Assembly: GCA_020975725.1 (NCBI GenBank)
Contig: QXJR01000006.1
Span: 62,001 to 126,000, forward strand
Direction of reading: 5' to 3'
Length of the DNA stretch: 64,000 nt
Source of the DNA: Picocystis sp. L7
Taxonomy: Eukaryota; Chlorophyta; Picocystophyceae; Picocystales; Picocystaceae
Numbering within the stretch: the first letter of the stretch is position 1; each line of letters begins with the position of its first letter. A model generated the notes under the pieces. That model was not told where the DNA came from, did no database searches, and worked only from the letters and a program-made list of their open reading frames with translations. Made by a program: the position numbers and the translations under genes. Below, piece by piece: positions 12,173-22,935 of this stretch.

Positions 12173-15158
12173 CCCTCCTAGCGACGACGGAGAATGTCCG
12201 GGGGGACGTGCACACACTTGCACCGGCCGTCCAATGCGACGTCGGAGGCGTAGCTCCACAGAGTAATAGATTCAAATATTCACCACAAAGGCATTTGAAC
12301 GAGCCCGACGACACGACGTGCCATTGCGTGATGCGTGTACACGGACATCGTGAAGTTGGTCTCTATTGTTGTATGGGTCGACTAAGAGCCAGACGTAGGG
12401 AGTGCTCATGGAGGACGTGGGGCGTCTTTGTGCACATGCAGTTGGAATGAGGACCATCAAGGAGTTTATGGATCGTACCCGAAGGTCACAAAAGAATCGT
12501 CCATGGTTATGGTGGCAGATGCGTTGCAAACTTCATTGTCCTTGGTTGTCCTATATGTTGGACAGTGAGTTGATAATTTACACAATTGGTGGCACCTCAT
12601 TTTAGCACAATGGCTTCTTCTTAAAACTGTTGATGGAAAAATGGTATGGTAACAACATCAAAACGCTACATTCAACGAGGTCGAATCGGCCGAATCCCAT
12701 GGACGAATACGGTATCCACTCGAATTTTCTGGTCATCAACCTGTTTCAACTGGCATGGCGCGAGTAGCTATTGCGGATTCCACTTTGGTCAATGGGCCAG
12801 GATGAATCTTGCAGATCATAGGGTCCCTCTTAGTACGGTTTGTTACTCTTTGCTTAAGCTAGGGAAGTGGCGATGCACATGACCTTCGCCACTCTTTGGG
12901 GTTGTACACGTGTCGTTGCCATACAACGAAAACCCCTACTTTGAGTTGGAGGTGTTCTACCCCGTCACTCCTCAGAGAATAGAAGTGGCTTTATGGAGTG
13001 CTCCCTCTTGTGGGAGAATGCATTCGTAGCATTCGAGTCCATAAGGGGGCTGAGTTGTTCATCTCATACCTACACATCACCAGCTCATGGATCTTGCGGA
13101 TCAAACACTTCTAACGATCCCTCAAAGTTTGGAACTCAAAAGAGCCTCCCCTCGTAAGACAAACCAAAGCTTGGGCTTGCGTTAGGAGCATTCTACTTGC
13201 TCTGGAATTCCACCAATGTGGAGGAAGTTGCGTTTTAGGAGGGCATATGCTCGAAAGATGGTTTGTGCCCTTTAAGGTCAAGATCAACTTAACAACAAAG
13301 TCAAATGGGGGGATTGAAGTACCGTTGCCCATTGAGGGGTAGATATTCCTTTCTATGGGGTAGGAACCCTTGCTTAGGCTTGTGGTTCCGAGCAACTTGA
13401 GGGACTCTTTCCAAGGTCCCGTGTGGCCTCGCGATGGACATCGCTCTCGTTCAATCTTCTCCTCACTTGGGGAATCCGCTTGACGTGCCCTTCACTAAAG
13501 GAGTGTCTCCAGGTCCACTATAAAAGGGGGGGCGTATCTACTAGTGGAATACAAGCCATTTCTCTCAAACCTACATGTTCCTTAACGCTTGGAGCTTTCT
13601 CTTCTATTGTTTGCATCTCCTTACGGCATGTACTAATGCTTGCTTTTCTTTGTAGAGCATGCTCCGAAGATGCTTTTCGGCACTTACGAAAGTTTCAATC
13701 ACCGGTTTAAGTGACTCTTGAATGTCTAGATAGACGAAGAGCCTCTCCGAGGGATCCTTGCTGCAAGCCACAACGGGGACAAGGATACCGCGAAGATCGT
13801 GGCAAAAGAAGAATGGGATGGAATCCCCTTCCGAGTCCTCCGCAATCATTCGAGGGGACTAGAGGTAGTATAATGAGGAGGGACCCATGCGTGCTACGTA
13901 AACATAAGATGATGGTATTGCAATCTTTGTCAAAGCAATAGGGATACCACCATGTGACTATTGGCCGGCCCTTGAAGATACGGAGAAAACCCTAGGCTGA
14001 TCGTTGCCCAAATTCCACTGAAGCACCGAACTTGACTTGGGTGAAACAATGTTCTTGATCTTACCGCTTGAGCGATCTCCTTGCGACCACGAACTTGCCG
14101 GTGCTTCCAAGAACTCCCAAGGCTCACCAAAATGAACAAGTGTTGTCCAACCCCGATGATGCTTCAAGAAAGTACCTAAAACGGCAATTGCCGATCTATG
14201 TTGCAATGATGCGGGGCTTAATAGTGGCAAAAAGGTTTATGAACAAGTATTGCCTCCATGGTCGTTACGTTATGCGGACGCCGAACCTTCCCATTGAGCG
14301 AAAGAGCCGTTGAAATATCTTTGCTCCATTAGCCTCTCCCAATTGAGGCTTGGCGGGTGTGTCTCTCTCCATGGGAGCCTACTAGGACCTCCTCGTTGGA
14401 TCTTGTAAGAGGTCGAAAACCCTCGTGCTTCACTTCCCAAGTCCTTTCGGAAATTCCGCGCCTCTTGACATTACATCCAAGCTTTGCCACAAGTCGAGTA
14501 CAAACGAGGAAAAATGTAAGATTGTTCATGGATGCCTTGATAACACCTTCCAACCACAATAGATCGAGAGTGTTTACGTATTTTGTTTGTGTGCCGATGT
14601 GAAGCTTGTAGTGCTTGCTTTTTCGGTCTAGTGGTAGCCTCTCTTTCCCATGCAAGCCAGTTAATTTTTTCAAAAGAGCCATTGACAGAAGTGGGTCATG
14701 CTTTTCCTTGAAACAAACCAAATGAAAGGAATTTTTGAAACTCCCAAATGCCAACTAGAAGAAGTTGAAGTCAATGCCAGGATACTTGTGGAGGGTGTTA
14801 CGTTAGATACAAGCGCGGTATCCCTAGGTTGATTTCTTGTCCTTACTCGGGTCAGTGGGCCTTTAGACAACTTTCGAACACAAAAGCGAAGTAAAGTCGT
14901 GAAGGCTATTCCAGAAGAAGCGACACTTGTCGCAATTTTCTCAATTGCACTTCAACATCCTCCGCATGGGTGGAGAACAGCCTCATGGGGGGGCGTTGGA
15001 GGTGTTTACTTGCATCCAAAAGTACCTAGAGTTCGGGGTGATCATCATGGAAGTTATCAAAACTGCATTACAAATCCTACTTCTGAGTGCATGGCAATTA
15101 TTTGTAGAAAAGTCTATGAAGATCACTGATCCTTCTCCAAGGTTGCTATTTCTTCAGT
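12173..15158. other. Gene-free stretch with weak retroelement-like remains
   Basis: No intact gene is visible. On the minus strand, at roughly 13600-14850, short frames have a faint resemblance to the reverse transcriptase/RNase H part of LTR retroelements. If real, it is an old, much broken fossil. The remainder, about 12173-13100, shows nothing. Confidence 0.3.
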
Positions 15159-17165
15159 TCAGTACAGGTAGTAGCAGCCCACCACACCAACGATAGCCAA
15201 AACGACCTGCAAAGGGAGGCCAAACCTCACCCAATCAGAGTAGTGGTAGTTGCCAGTTGCGTGGGCCATCAGGTTCAGTTGATATCCAATGGGTGTCAAG
15301 AAGGAGGCCGACCCTGCCAACATAAGGACATAGAATGCAGAGTACGGGTTGAGACCATCAATGCTTCCATCCTTAACAATGCCAGATACGATGGGAAACA
15401 GAATTGCAACGGCGCCATTGTTCGTGATGATCTCTGTCAGGAAAGAAACTGCGATGTATATGGCAGCAAGAAAGCCGACCGGTCCAAGAGGTTGTAGCCA
15501 CCCGACCAAGAGGCCAGCAATCGCATCGCCCACACCTGTTTGCTGTACCGCTGATCCTACTCCAAAGGCTAGCGCAATGGTCAGCATCAGAGGAATATCG
15601 ATTGCCAAACTGGCATCCTGAAGAGAAATGCACTTTGTGAGAACCATCAAAACGGAGCCACCGATTGCGGTCACCCAGATATCAACAACATTGGCAGCAG
15701 CAATGGAAACTATCGCAATTAAAATTGTGCTGCTCACAACTATATGAAACCAGTCATCAACAGGAGGAGAACATCCTTGCAAGGGGAATATGGTCGAGAA
15801 GTTTTTGTCACTGCCGAATCTCTTGAAAAAGGAGGGTTTGGCCTCCAATATCAGCGTATCTCCACCTTGCATCACATAATCACCGAATTTGGTGTCTGTG
15901 ACTAGAGACCCATCATGATGCGTGACAGCCAAAACGGCTGCCTGGAACCTGTCCCGGAAAGAAACGTCTCTTATTTTTTTCCCTACAAGCAGCAGGCTAT
16001 CACGGGAAACTGCTGCTTCATACAAACTGCTCTTGATACGATCCGAGACGGAGGCGGAACCTGATATTTCAAGAGGCACCAGGCCACCATCCTGCTGATA
16101 CAAGTCTTTCACAGTATCAAGACGGCCTGTAAAAACAAGATTATCCCCTGCAAGAATGACTGCATCTGGCCCAGGGGCATGAATGATACCTTCTTCCCGG
16201 TGGATGGCTACAAGGAACAACCCCTTCAGTGCGCGAAGCCCGGCTGCTTGTACGCTGCGCCCAACAACGGTTTTGGCATTGGGAGTAACATGAACCTGGA
16301 CCAGGTATTCGCGCACACTTCCTACCAGAACATCTGTTCCGTGACGGCTTGGGAGCATGCAGTCTAAAGGGGCAAGAAGTATCACATACAAGATCCCAAC
16401 TGCAAAGTACATGGCGCCCACTTTGGTGAGGCCAAAAAAACCGAAACTAAGAGGTTGTCCGGATGCGTCCACCAAGAGGGGATCTGCTTCGGCCAGTCCC
16501 GATACTACCAAGTTTGTTGAGGTTCCTATCAAGCTTAGTGTGCCGCCAAGAATGAGAGATATAGACACGGGCATCATCAGCTTCGAAGGTGCAATTCCCG
16601 TCTTCTTGGATAGATTGAGCAACACCGGAATGGCCACCACATAGATTGGCGTATTGTTAAGGAACATGGACATCGCTCCCAACGGAATGCAGAGCTTGAT
16701 GAGAATGGATCGCAGAGAGGGGGACTTGTTGACGTCGATCAGCTTCCCGGCAAGCAACGACAAGGAATTCGTTCGAGTGACTGCATACGCCACAATGTAC
16801 AATATGGCCACCGTGTTCACTCCTCGGTTGCCGAAGCCCACGAGCGCCCCCGTGCTGTCGACGCACTGGAAGACAACTAGCACCGCCAGGGCAAAGGCGA
16901 ACAGAACGTGCGTGGGTAGCACGTTCAACGCCAAGCAGAAGACCAGCAGGACAACCACGGCTATGGTGAACCATCCCTTCCACGAAACCGTCATGAAGGC
17001 CGTGGCAAATAAACCAAGCATGGCCAGGCCGATGCCGAGAAGCGCCAAAAGAGCAAGCGACAGGGCATGCTGCTTCGCTTTCGTTGCCGTCCAGTCGAAC
17101 GCTTCCAGGACGGAGTCCCTTGCGGTCGTCCACATCCTTCCCACCGGGCCCTTTGTCGCGGCCAT
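15159..17165 (-). CDS. SLC13/SAC1-type anion transporter with two TrkA-C domains (668 aa)
   Basis: The first ATG of the frame is at 17165, giving a short cytosolic N-terminus before the first helix. Two blocks of membrane helices, about residues 33-270 and 475-668, flank a soluble insert. The first block carries the family signatures FLNNTPIY (about 168-175) and GTSTNLVV (about 214-221), which line the substrate path. The insert (about 280-450) holds two TrkA-C (RCK-C) regulatory domains, each ending in a GD-L-LEA or GD-LVFTG type strand. This layout matches the Na+/sulfate or SAC1-like carriers of algae (SLT family) and bacterial relatives. A plasma-membrane sulfate uptake role is plausible, and the sulfotransferase at 44-45 kb would be a consumer of sulfate. 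Substrate is inferred from family only. Ends in TGA. Confidence 0.88.
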   Translation of the reverse strand: MAATKGPVGRMWTTARDSVLEAFDWTATKAKQHALSLALLALLGIGLAMLGLFATAFMTVSWKGWFTIAVVVLLVFCLALNVLPTHVLFAFALAVLVVFQCVDSTGALVGFGNRGVNTVAILYIVAYAVTRTNSLSLLAGKLIDVNKSPSLRSILIKLCIPLGAMSMFLNNTPIYVVAIPVLLNLSKKTGIAPSKLMMPVSISLILGGTLSLIGTSTNLVVSGLAEADPLLVDASGQPLSFGFFGLTKVGAMYFAVGILYVILLAPLDCMLPSRHGTDVLVGSVREYLVQVHVTPNAKTVVGRSVQAAGLRALKGLFLVAIHREEGIIHAPGPDAVILAGDNLVFTGRLDTVKDLYQQDGGLVPLEISGSASVSDRIKSSLYEAAVSRDSLLLVGKKIRDVSFRDRFQAAVLAVTHHDGSLVTDTKFGDYVMQGGDTLILEAKPSFFKRFGSDKNFSTIFPLQGCSPPVDDWFHIVVSSTILIAIVSIAAANVVDIWVTAIGGSVLMVLTKCISLQDASLAIDIPLMLTIALAFGVGSAVQQTGVGDAIAGLLVGWLQPLGPVGFLAAIYIAVSFLTEIITNNGAVAILFPIVSGIVKDGSIDGLNPYSAFYVLMLAGSASFLTPIGYQLNLMAHATGNYHYSDWVRFGLPLQVVLAIVGVVGCYYLY

Positions 17166-18357
17166 GTCGCCCACCGCTGCGTTTCCTCGTGCGCACCCTT
17201 CCGTTTCCGTAACGCTCGAGCTCGCCAGTGGCCACTTCGCGCCAACCGCAGCTTTCCAATTCCGAGACGCACGTGTTCCTCTCCTGGATTCGATTCGTCA
17301 CATCGAACCCGTTTCGACGATTTGAACCGGCGTTTGGGCTCCAGAAAGGCATGACAGGTGGTATGGGTCCCCCATCGAGGCTGTCGGGTTCGCCCCTTCC
17401 TTCCGAAACCGAAACCGTGACCGAGTCAAGGAGGTGGGTCTCCCTTTCGAAAGGACGGATGCCCGGGGTGGTAGACCCGGCAGGGGGGGGCTTGCCGAAG
17501 GGCGTGCTGGGTTCCGACACGCAGGAGGGAATGGAATCTATCCCATGGAACCATCCGATGGCGAGAAACACGCCAAACAGCACAGTTGGACAGGTCAATC
17601 GTGTCCAACCAACAGAAGGAAGACGGTGAACCACCGGAGAGCTTGGTCATCAATCTTGCTGGCCGGGCGAGACCGGATCACCCCACCCCCGTGAGTTCAA
17701 GCGGGACCTCAATCAGGACCTTGTACACTATGCAGGTGTTATTTCGCACCATTTTTAACCTATGCAGGGCTCTGTTGGTGGTCACTTTCTTCAGAGAAGG
17801 ACCTTGAAACATTCCCACCAATCAGCTGGGTGGTGAACAAGATTCGTTGGACGTCCAAATACACTTGAAGGAAAAAGCAGATTCGAGTCGTTCGCTCCTT
17901 TGCCAGCCGCTCCATCGCCACTTTCCAAACCTTGGCATGGGTGCAGTCCCCAAACAGCTTACTTACGATGTCGTGAAGGGGGAAGTGATGAATGCCCTCA
18001 AAAGGTTGGGTCCATGTACAATCTTGAGCGAAATACTCCAACGAGGAGCCTACGTGATCGATCAATGAAAATGTTGGGAAGTGTCCATACCCCCGGGCAC
18101 AGCGTCGTCAGTGTCCAATTTCCCGCTGATGCGCTTGAGGCATCCATATGAATCGAATTTGCTTCGAAAAGGCCCAGACGCTGCAAGGGAGTCATTACAA
18201 TTGCTTGCCCATGGTGGAGACACATTGCCAAGAGCAACATCAACACAACGGCTAAGCCGTCAAGCGAATATTTCGCAAGAGGCAGGGGGACTTACTGTCC
18301 TTCTGTTGCAAACAGTTCAACATCTCTATTTCACCTATCATCTAGACAACTCGCCAG
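17166..18357. promoter_or_regulatory. Intergenic region with transporter promoter
   Basis: The part just upstream of the transporter (17166-17640) is GC-rich and carries a CACGTG box at 17270-17275, about 105 bases before the ATG. The rest, to 18357, is AT-richer and separates the 5' end of the transporter from the 3' end of the next minus-strand gene. No gene is seen. Confidence 0.45.
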
Positions 18358-20376
18358 TTAAATTGCACCCTCTTTCTCCGAATCTTTGATCTCAATCTGC
18401 ACGTACTCTGTACGCTTCCGGCGTTCATACAGCATGAACAATAAAACAACCACTCCTATGGCTAAGGAGACAGTCAAAAGCCATGGTAACATGGAACTGG
18501 ATTGTTCCCTTGTCGAGCTTCTGAACAGCTCCTTTGGTAGGTAGAGATCACCCCAGGCTTCATTGATTCCATTCTGCACGGATGCACTAAAGTACTGTTT
18601 GGTTGACATAGGTTTTACTCCACCATAAAAATCTATGAAAAAGATGTCTTCAACCTTGAGTTCGTAGAAATCAAATTTGTGGTCTTTTGGCCATGTCCAC
18701 ATTGTGCGATGTCGGCCAAAAACACCATTCCTGGCCATGCCGACGTCGCTGGCAGAAACTTTCACTAACTTCCCTGAGAGGGTCAGACGTGCACACGTGG
18801 GCTCTTCTGCTATTTCACCTCTACAAGGTGAACCACCAGAAAACTGACTCACAACCTGTGCCTCACTGAGTGACAGGGAGACCCTTGCATTGGTATCTAC
18901 ATCTCGTAGGGATGGACTCATCTTTGTCATGTATACGAATATGCGCCCGCTTGCGTCTGCGTCAGATATAGAGACCACATGTCCAAATGGTGCCCCTTTC
19001 AAGTTTGTTGAGATGGTGGACAACACCCCCCAAGACAAGCTGTGAACCATCCATCTTGCCATTTTCTCGTGTTCCTCTGTATGAGGTCTGGGTATATCTA
19101 CAGTTGGCATGACAGCGATCTGCTGAAAATGCCCAGGCGCTGCTTGTGGCAGGGCCTTGTAGTAATCATTAGGAGGCACGTCCTCTGCCCCACCATAATG
19201 GAAAAGAACAAAGATAGAGCTTGGGCGAAGTTCCATTACCCTCCAGTTGTGATCAGTGGGCCACCCTTTCATGGGTGGATTCTTGGCGAACAGGGATTCA
19301 AGGGCAAACTCTCGGTCAGTAATATCGTCTACGTCCCCCATACGACCTGTGAAGATAACTTTGGCACAGATTGCATCTTGTGCATCTGTTTGAGAGCAGG
19401 TTCCATCCAACTGCGCTTCTGTAAGGGTGAAGGAGCACATCGATTCCTTCACCAGATCTTGGCCACTTCTGTCCATGTTGGATGCATAGAAGAACAGGCG
19501 CCCTGTACTCAGAGTCGAGTTGTGGCCGTTTGCAAAGCTGATGACATTGCCAAAAGGTCTTGCCTTTCCTTCAACGGTTTCTATGGTTGACAAGAAGCCA
19601 TAGTTTAGCTTCTCAACCAGCCACCTGGCAACTGAGCTTGCTTTTGGCGAACTGCTCTGCTGAAGTTGAAAAGCACTCCCATCCTTTGAACATCCAATCA
19701 TGCGAAGGCTGCTGGTCGCGTAGTGGTTCACCTGCTTGTATCCTTCGCCCTTGAAAGTTGAAGACTGAATCACTGTAGAAGATGCCAACACGTACACAAC
19801 CGTTGTGGAGGGAGGGATCTCTACCTTGACCTGCAGGTCACCACCAGGATGTACAAAACTATGCAAAGTGTTGCCCAGAGCATCAAATACCCTCACTTGT
19901 GTGCCTGATCCCTCACGGGCGGAAAAGTTTACAGACACAAACACGGACTTGCAATCAGAATCAGGTTCCATGAATATTCCTTCGTCTTGTCGTTGCACTT
20001 TTGATAGGAAGTCCCAACCGTCCCTGCCACCTACAGACTGCGTGTTGTAGTGATACACAATCAATGGTGGTGAGGATACATTTAGTGCCTTGTACACCCC
20101 AAAATAAGCCTTCCCATTTAAGTACACGGGCGAATTTGGCGGACTTTGGACGTTCCCCAGGAGTTGACTTCCTGCTTTTTCCATGGAGAGCGCTTTGGAC
20201 CCACTTTGCACTGACTGCACCCATAGTGCAGTGTCTGCTGCCAACCAATCCAAGGAAGCAGCAATGCCCCCAGGTTTTTCCCGGAACGATAGCTTTGCTG
20301 ATGTACCGTCCAAGTCTAACCAGACGTAGTGCGCACTGGCGAGGATGGATTGGAAGAGGAGAGCGAATGGAATCAT
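18358..20376 (-). CDS. Type I membrane protein with two CREG-like domains (672 aa)
   Basis: The ATG at 20376 starts a clean signal peptide (MIPFALLFQSILASA). The next 200 residues are beta-rich and begin with AHYVWLDLDG, resembling the DUF4198-type carrier-surface fold. Two tandem copies of the CREG fold (FMN-binding split-barrel relatives) follow. The first starts near residue 250 (ARWLVEKLNYGFLSTIE) and the second near 437 (MARWMVHSLSWGVLSTIS). Each has the internal WGxLSTI, SxSDG/SFANG and C-x(n)-TLSG elements and a C-terminal WPKDHKF- or WPTDHNW-like segment with DFYGG or FHYGG. A transmembrane helix at about 629-649 and a basic then acidic tail end the protein. Human CREG1 is a soluble lysosomal glycoprotein with one such domain. 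Two domains on a membrane stalk are unusual. Ends in TAA. Confidence 0.82.
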   Translation of the reverse strand: MIPFALLFQSILASAHYVWLDLDGTSAKLSFREKPGGIAASLDWLAADTALWVQSVQSGSKALSMEKAGSQLLGNVQSPPNSPVYLNGKAYFGVYKALNVSSPPLIVYHYNTQSVGGRDGWDFLSKVQRQDEGIFMEPDSDCKSVFVSVNFSAREGSGTQVRVFDALGNTLHSFVHPGGDLQVKVEIPPSTTVVYVLASSTVIQSSTFKGEGYKQVNHYATSSLRMIGCSKDGSAFQLQQSSSPKASSVARWLVEKLNYGFLSTIETVEGKARPFGNVISFANGHNSTLSTGRLFFYASNMDRSGQDLVKESMCSFTLTEAQLDGTCSQTDAQDAICAKVIFTGRMGDVDDITDREFALESLFAKNPPMKGWPTDHNWRVMELRPSSIFVLFHYGGAEDVPPNDYYKALPQAAPGHFQQIAVMPTVDIPRPHTEEHEKMARWMVHSLSWGVLSTISTNLKGAPFGHVVSISDADASGRIFVYMTKMSPSLRDVDTNARVSLSLSEAQVVSQFSGGSPCRGEIAEEPTCARLTLSGKLVKVSASDVGMARNGVFGRHRTMWTWPKDHKFDFYELKVEDIFFIDFYGGVKPMSTKQYFSASVQNGINEAWGDLYLPKELFRSSTREQSSSMLPWLLTVSLAIGVVVLLFMLYERRKRTEYVQIEIKDSEKEGAI

Positions 20377-20496
20377 GCTGACAGACACTTGCCGATGAGG
20401 CTGGTACGGTGGTTCATTGACGCGTCAGCAAGTCAGAAATGGCTTTCAATATCATATTACTCTAGTCGTCAACGCTGACACGTTACAAGAGATATC

Positions 20497-21297
20497 TCAG
20501 AAACGAATCCACGCACTCACCTGCGACAATGCCAGCAAGGATCCGACTGCTGCAATGAGAATGGCATTCATCCTCGGGGAGCTGCCAGCATTGTGCTCCC
20601 CTGGAGGAGTTGTGCTTGCAGGTTGGTTTCCGCCTGAACCTCCATTCTCTCCTGCAGGTGGTGATGAAGACGGCGGTGGGGCCTCTCTGATGGTTGCGTC
20701 CTGTATGCCCATACCTCCTGGGATGGGGCATCTGAGGTGCCCAATTCTTCTGTCCTCACTTTGCTCTTCAGGGCGGGACTGATCGGTTGCCCTCTGACAG
20801 ACCGTGCTGGTAATGTCCCTGTAAATGCAGGATCCTGTTACGTTTCTTGCTGTGCGCTCTGCATCTTGCTCCACAAAGTCACAGCCGGCAGCGCAGTGGC
20901 AGCAACCTCCTGCTGATCCAGCGAACGGGCTGAACCCAGAACGGAAGCCGGTGGCATACCAGTAGTAATTGTGTGGATCACCATTGGGATGGTTTCCTCT
21001 GTTATCAGGATCACCGCATCCTTCGTATCCACAACATTCTGTCTCGGACACGTCGCACAGTATAGCGTTTCCGATGTGCGTGTCGTCTGAGTCGCTGTGA
21101 TAGCACGATCCACGAGAGACAGCTCGATCCAAGCAGAACGTATTGGATTGGCACTCGGAGGTGAGTTCGTCGTCCAGGGCACGTTCGTAGAACACTGCCT
21201 TGCCGAACTGATCCTCTGGAATCCTCTCTGCGACTGCCAGGCAGGCCAGGAGGCCAAGAAGGAACAGCCAGGCCGAGGTCATGTTGCAGCAGCGCAT
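20497..21297 (-). CDS. Secreted Cys-rich protein, possibly GPI-anchored (266 aa)
   Basis: The ATG at 21297 is used; a second ATG at 21282 gives a tighter signal peptide (MTSAWLFLLGLLACLAVA). The mature part has about 20 Cys in the first 150 residues, including CDVSETECCGYEGC and GGCCHCAAGCDF, with YYWYATGF between them, and two sequon-type Asn. A Pro/Gly/Ser-rich stalk follows. The end is a hydrophobic stretch (NAILIAAVGSLLALSQVSAWI), which reads as a GPI-addition signal. I do not recognise a named family. The last codons overlap a perfect splice donor (20520/20521), so the true C-terminus may differ (see findings). The start of the tandem-CREG gene is only 120 bases downstream. Ends in TGA. 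Confidence 0.68.
   Translation of the reverse strand: MRCCNMTSAWLFLLGLLACLAVAERIPEDQFGKAVFYERALDDELTSECQSNTFCLDRAVSRGSCYHSDSDDTHIGNAILCDVSETECCGYEGCGDPDNRGNHPNGDPHNYYWYATGFRSGFSPFAGSAGGCCHCAAGCDFVEQDAERTARNVTGSCIYRDITSTVCQRATDQSRPEEQSEDRRIGHLRCPIPGGMGIQDATIREAPPPSSSPPAGENGGSGGNQPASTTPPGEHNAGSSPRMNAILIAAVGSLLALSQVSAWIRF
20515..20526 (-). other. Consensus 5' splice site
   Basis: On the minus strand the sequence reads CGCAG|GTGAGTGCG across 20521/20520, an ideal eukaryotic donor, seven codons before the TGA of the Cys-rich gene. A CTGAC branch-like motif and a CCAG acceptor-like site follow before the CREG gene, giving a possible 120-base intron at 20401-20520. Confidence 0.35.
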
Positions 21298-22935
21298 GTT
21301 TCCACGCGGAATAGCTCGTGCAACAGGAGTCTACGATGCGTTCCGCTTCTGAAATGGAAGATAAGTGCGAGCTTCCTAAGTACGCCTTGGTCCATGGACC
21401 CGATCTCTTGTCCTGGTGGATCCTGCGTGTGTCTACCACGTGGCGGGGCGTGTGTCCCCCCCGGGAAATCGGGGCGGGACACACCCGCCCGTCCACCATT
21501 CGCCCCACCCTCGGTCTTTCGCCACACCGGATGGGTGGGATACCTTTCCATCTGGAAAGGAGTGGTGGACGTGGGTAGATTTCCTGTGGATAAGGACGAA
21601 GAAGGGGAACCTTCGCACGCCAGCCGTTGGAAAATGCGGGGAAGAGGTCGACACCAACTTCGTGAAGGAGAGGAGGTGATGACACACGGGTGCGAACGGC
21701 ACCCATTTCAATCGAGGCCAGGGCATCCCTGGAAAAGCCAGGAGAGCAGCCTTCTTTCACTTGTCACTCTCGTCAAACCTTACGGATGGGATCTCAGCAG
21801 ACCAGAGCAGGCAAGAAGAAGCATTCCTAGACCTCATCCTGAAGCCAGTTGGTCCCCTCGCAGTGTCCGTCCATTGGATAGGGACCTGACAAAAACGTGG
21901 GAGTGCTCCCTTCCTTTTCTGTTTGATGTAGCCGGTCCCTAGATGAAAAAAAGAGGCGAGGATCCTTGCAGCCATGAAACCTGGGAGGCTTGCAGCATAC
22001 AGCTACGTGGAGTCCTGCGGTGCCGCCCAAATCATTGATGTCAAACTAAGATTGGATGAGAGAGTAGCTTCCATGAGCATGTCGATGTGGAAATCCCCTG
22101 TGGGACGTTGTTCCTGGTATTGTCCTCGGTCCCTCCAAAGGACTTGTCTCTGCACCTCGATCAACAAGACAAAAGCACAGTCAGCTTCCATTCGAAGTAT
22201 CCCACTGTCTGCAGATCACTCACCACCCTCGATTTCATGACGAGGCTATTTCGGCTCGGCATTGCGCAATCCAGTCCAGTACTTGGTCCTGGATTGCCTT
22301 TGTGATCTGGTAGGGAACCCTTGCCAGACCATGTGCATTCAAATTGACAGGTCCCTAGTTCCCGTTCATTTGTAAAGGTAAATCGAACTATGCAGATATT
22401 GCATGGCCCAGCGGTATGTTGAGAATCTTCGGACGTACCCTGGTGGAGTATGGGATACTTTTCACCTTGAACCGCTCTCCTTCGGCAACGTCTTGGGAAC
22501 CACCAGCTTGATCTTCGGTACCCGACCTTTCGACCGTGGTCCTGTCCAAGGCGATGACACGTGGTGTTCGATCGGTGCTACGACCCTGGCTTCGTTCTAC
22601 CCGCCATGTCCTTCGGATCCAGCTGCCTTGACGTCCATGGTCGCAGGCTCGTCCTTGTTCGCCTGTACCAAGGAGCAGCTGCGCTTCCATCTTGATGGCG
22701 TTTCTTCTCTCTGTTCGGTACGGTCGGATCCCCCACGCCCCGGGGGAGGATCCGACCACGTGGATCGTCTCGTCCGAGGACCTCCCGGGGGGACGGTTGG
22801 GGCGCCCCGTGTCCCACCACGTGCCATCCACACGCCTGGGGCGTGTGTCCGACCCACACATGGAAAAGGAAGGAGTGGTCGCTCAGCATTGCACCAGCAT
22901 CAGTTGAACAACGTGCATCCTACCCGTGCGGCGAC
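21298..22935. promoter_or_regulatory. Divergent promoter region with CACGTG boxes
   Basis: This 1.6 kb stretch lies between two divergent genes for secreted proteins. CACGTG occurs at 21438-21443, about 140 bases before the minus-strand ATG. On the other side it occurs at 22558-22563, 22757-22762 and 22818-22823, within 400 bases of the plus-strand ATG. Both ends are GC-rich with G and C runs; the middle (21760-22400) is plainer. Confidence 0.5.
22722..22757. repeat. GC-rich palindrome upstream of EGF-type gene
   Basis: Ten-base perfect arms (GGTCGGATCC at 22722-22731 and GGATCCGACC at 22748-22757) flank a C-run/G-run core. A CACGTG box overlaps the right arm. It lies about 180 bases upstream of the ATG at 22936. 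Confidence 0.7.

Noticed and set aside
13600-14850. Possible LTR-retroelement coding remains
   Set aside because: Similarity to reverse transcriptase/RNase H is faint and broken; not listed as a mobile element.
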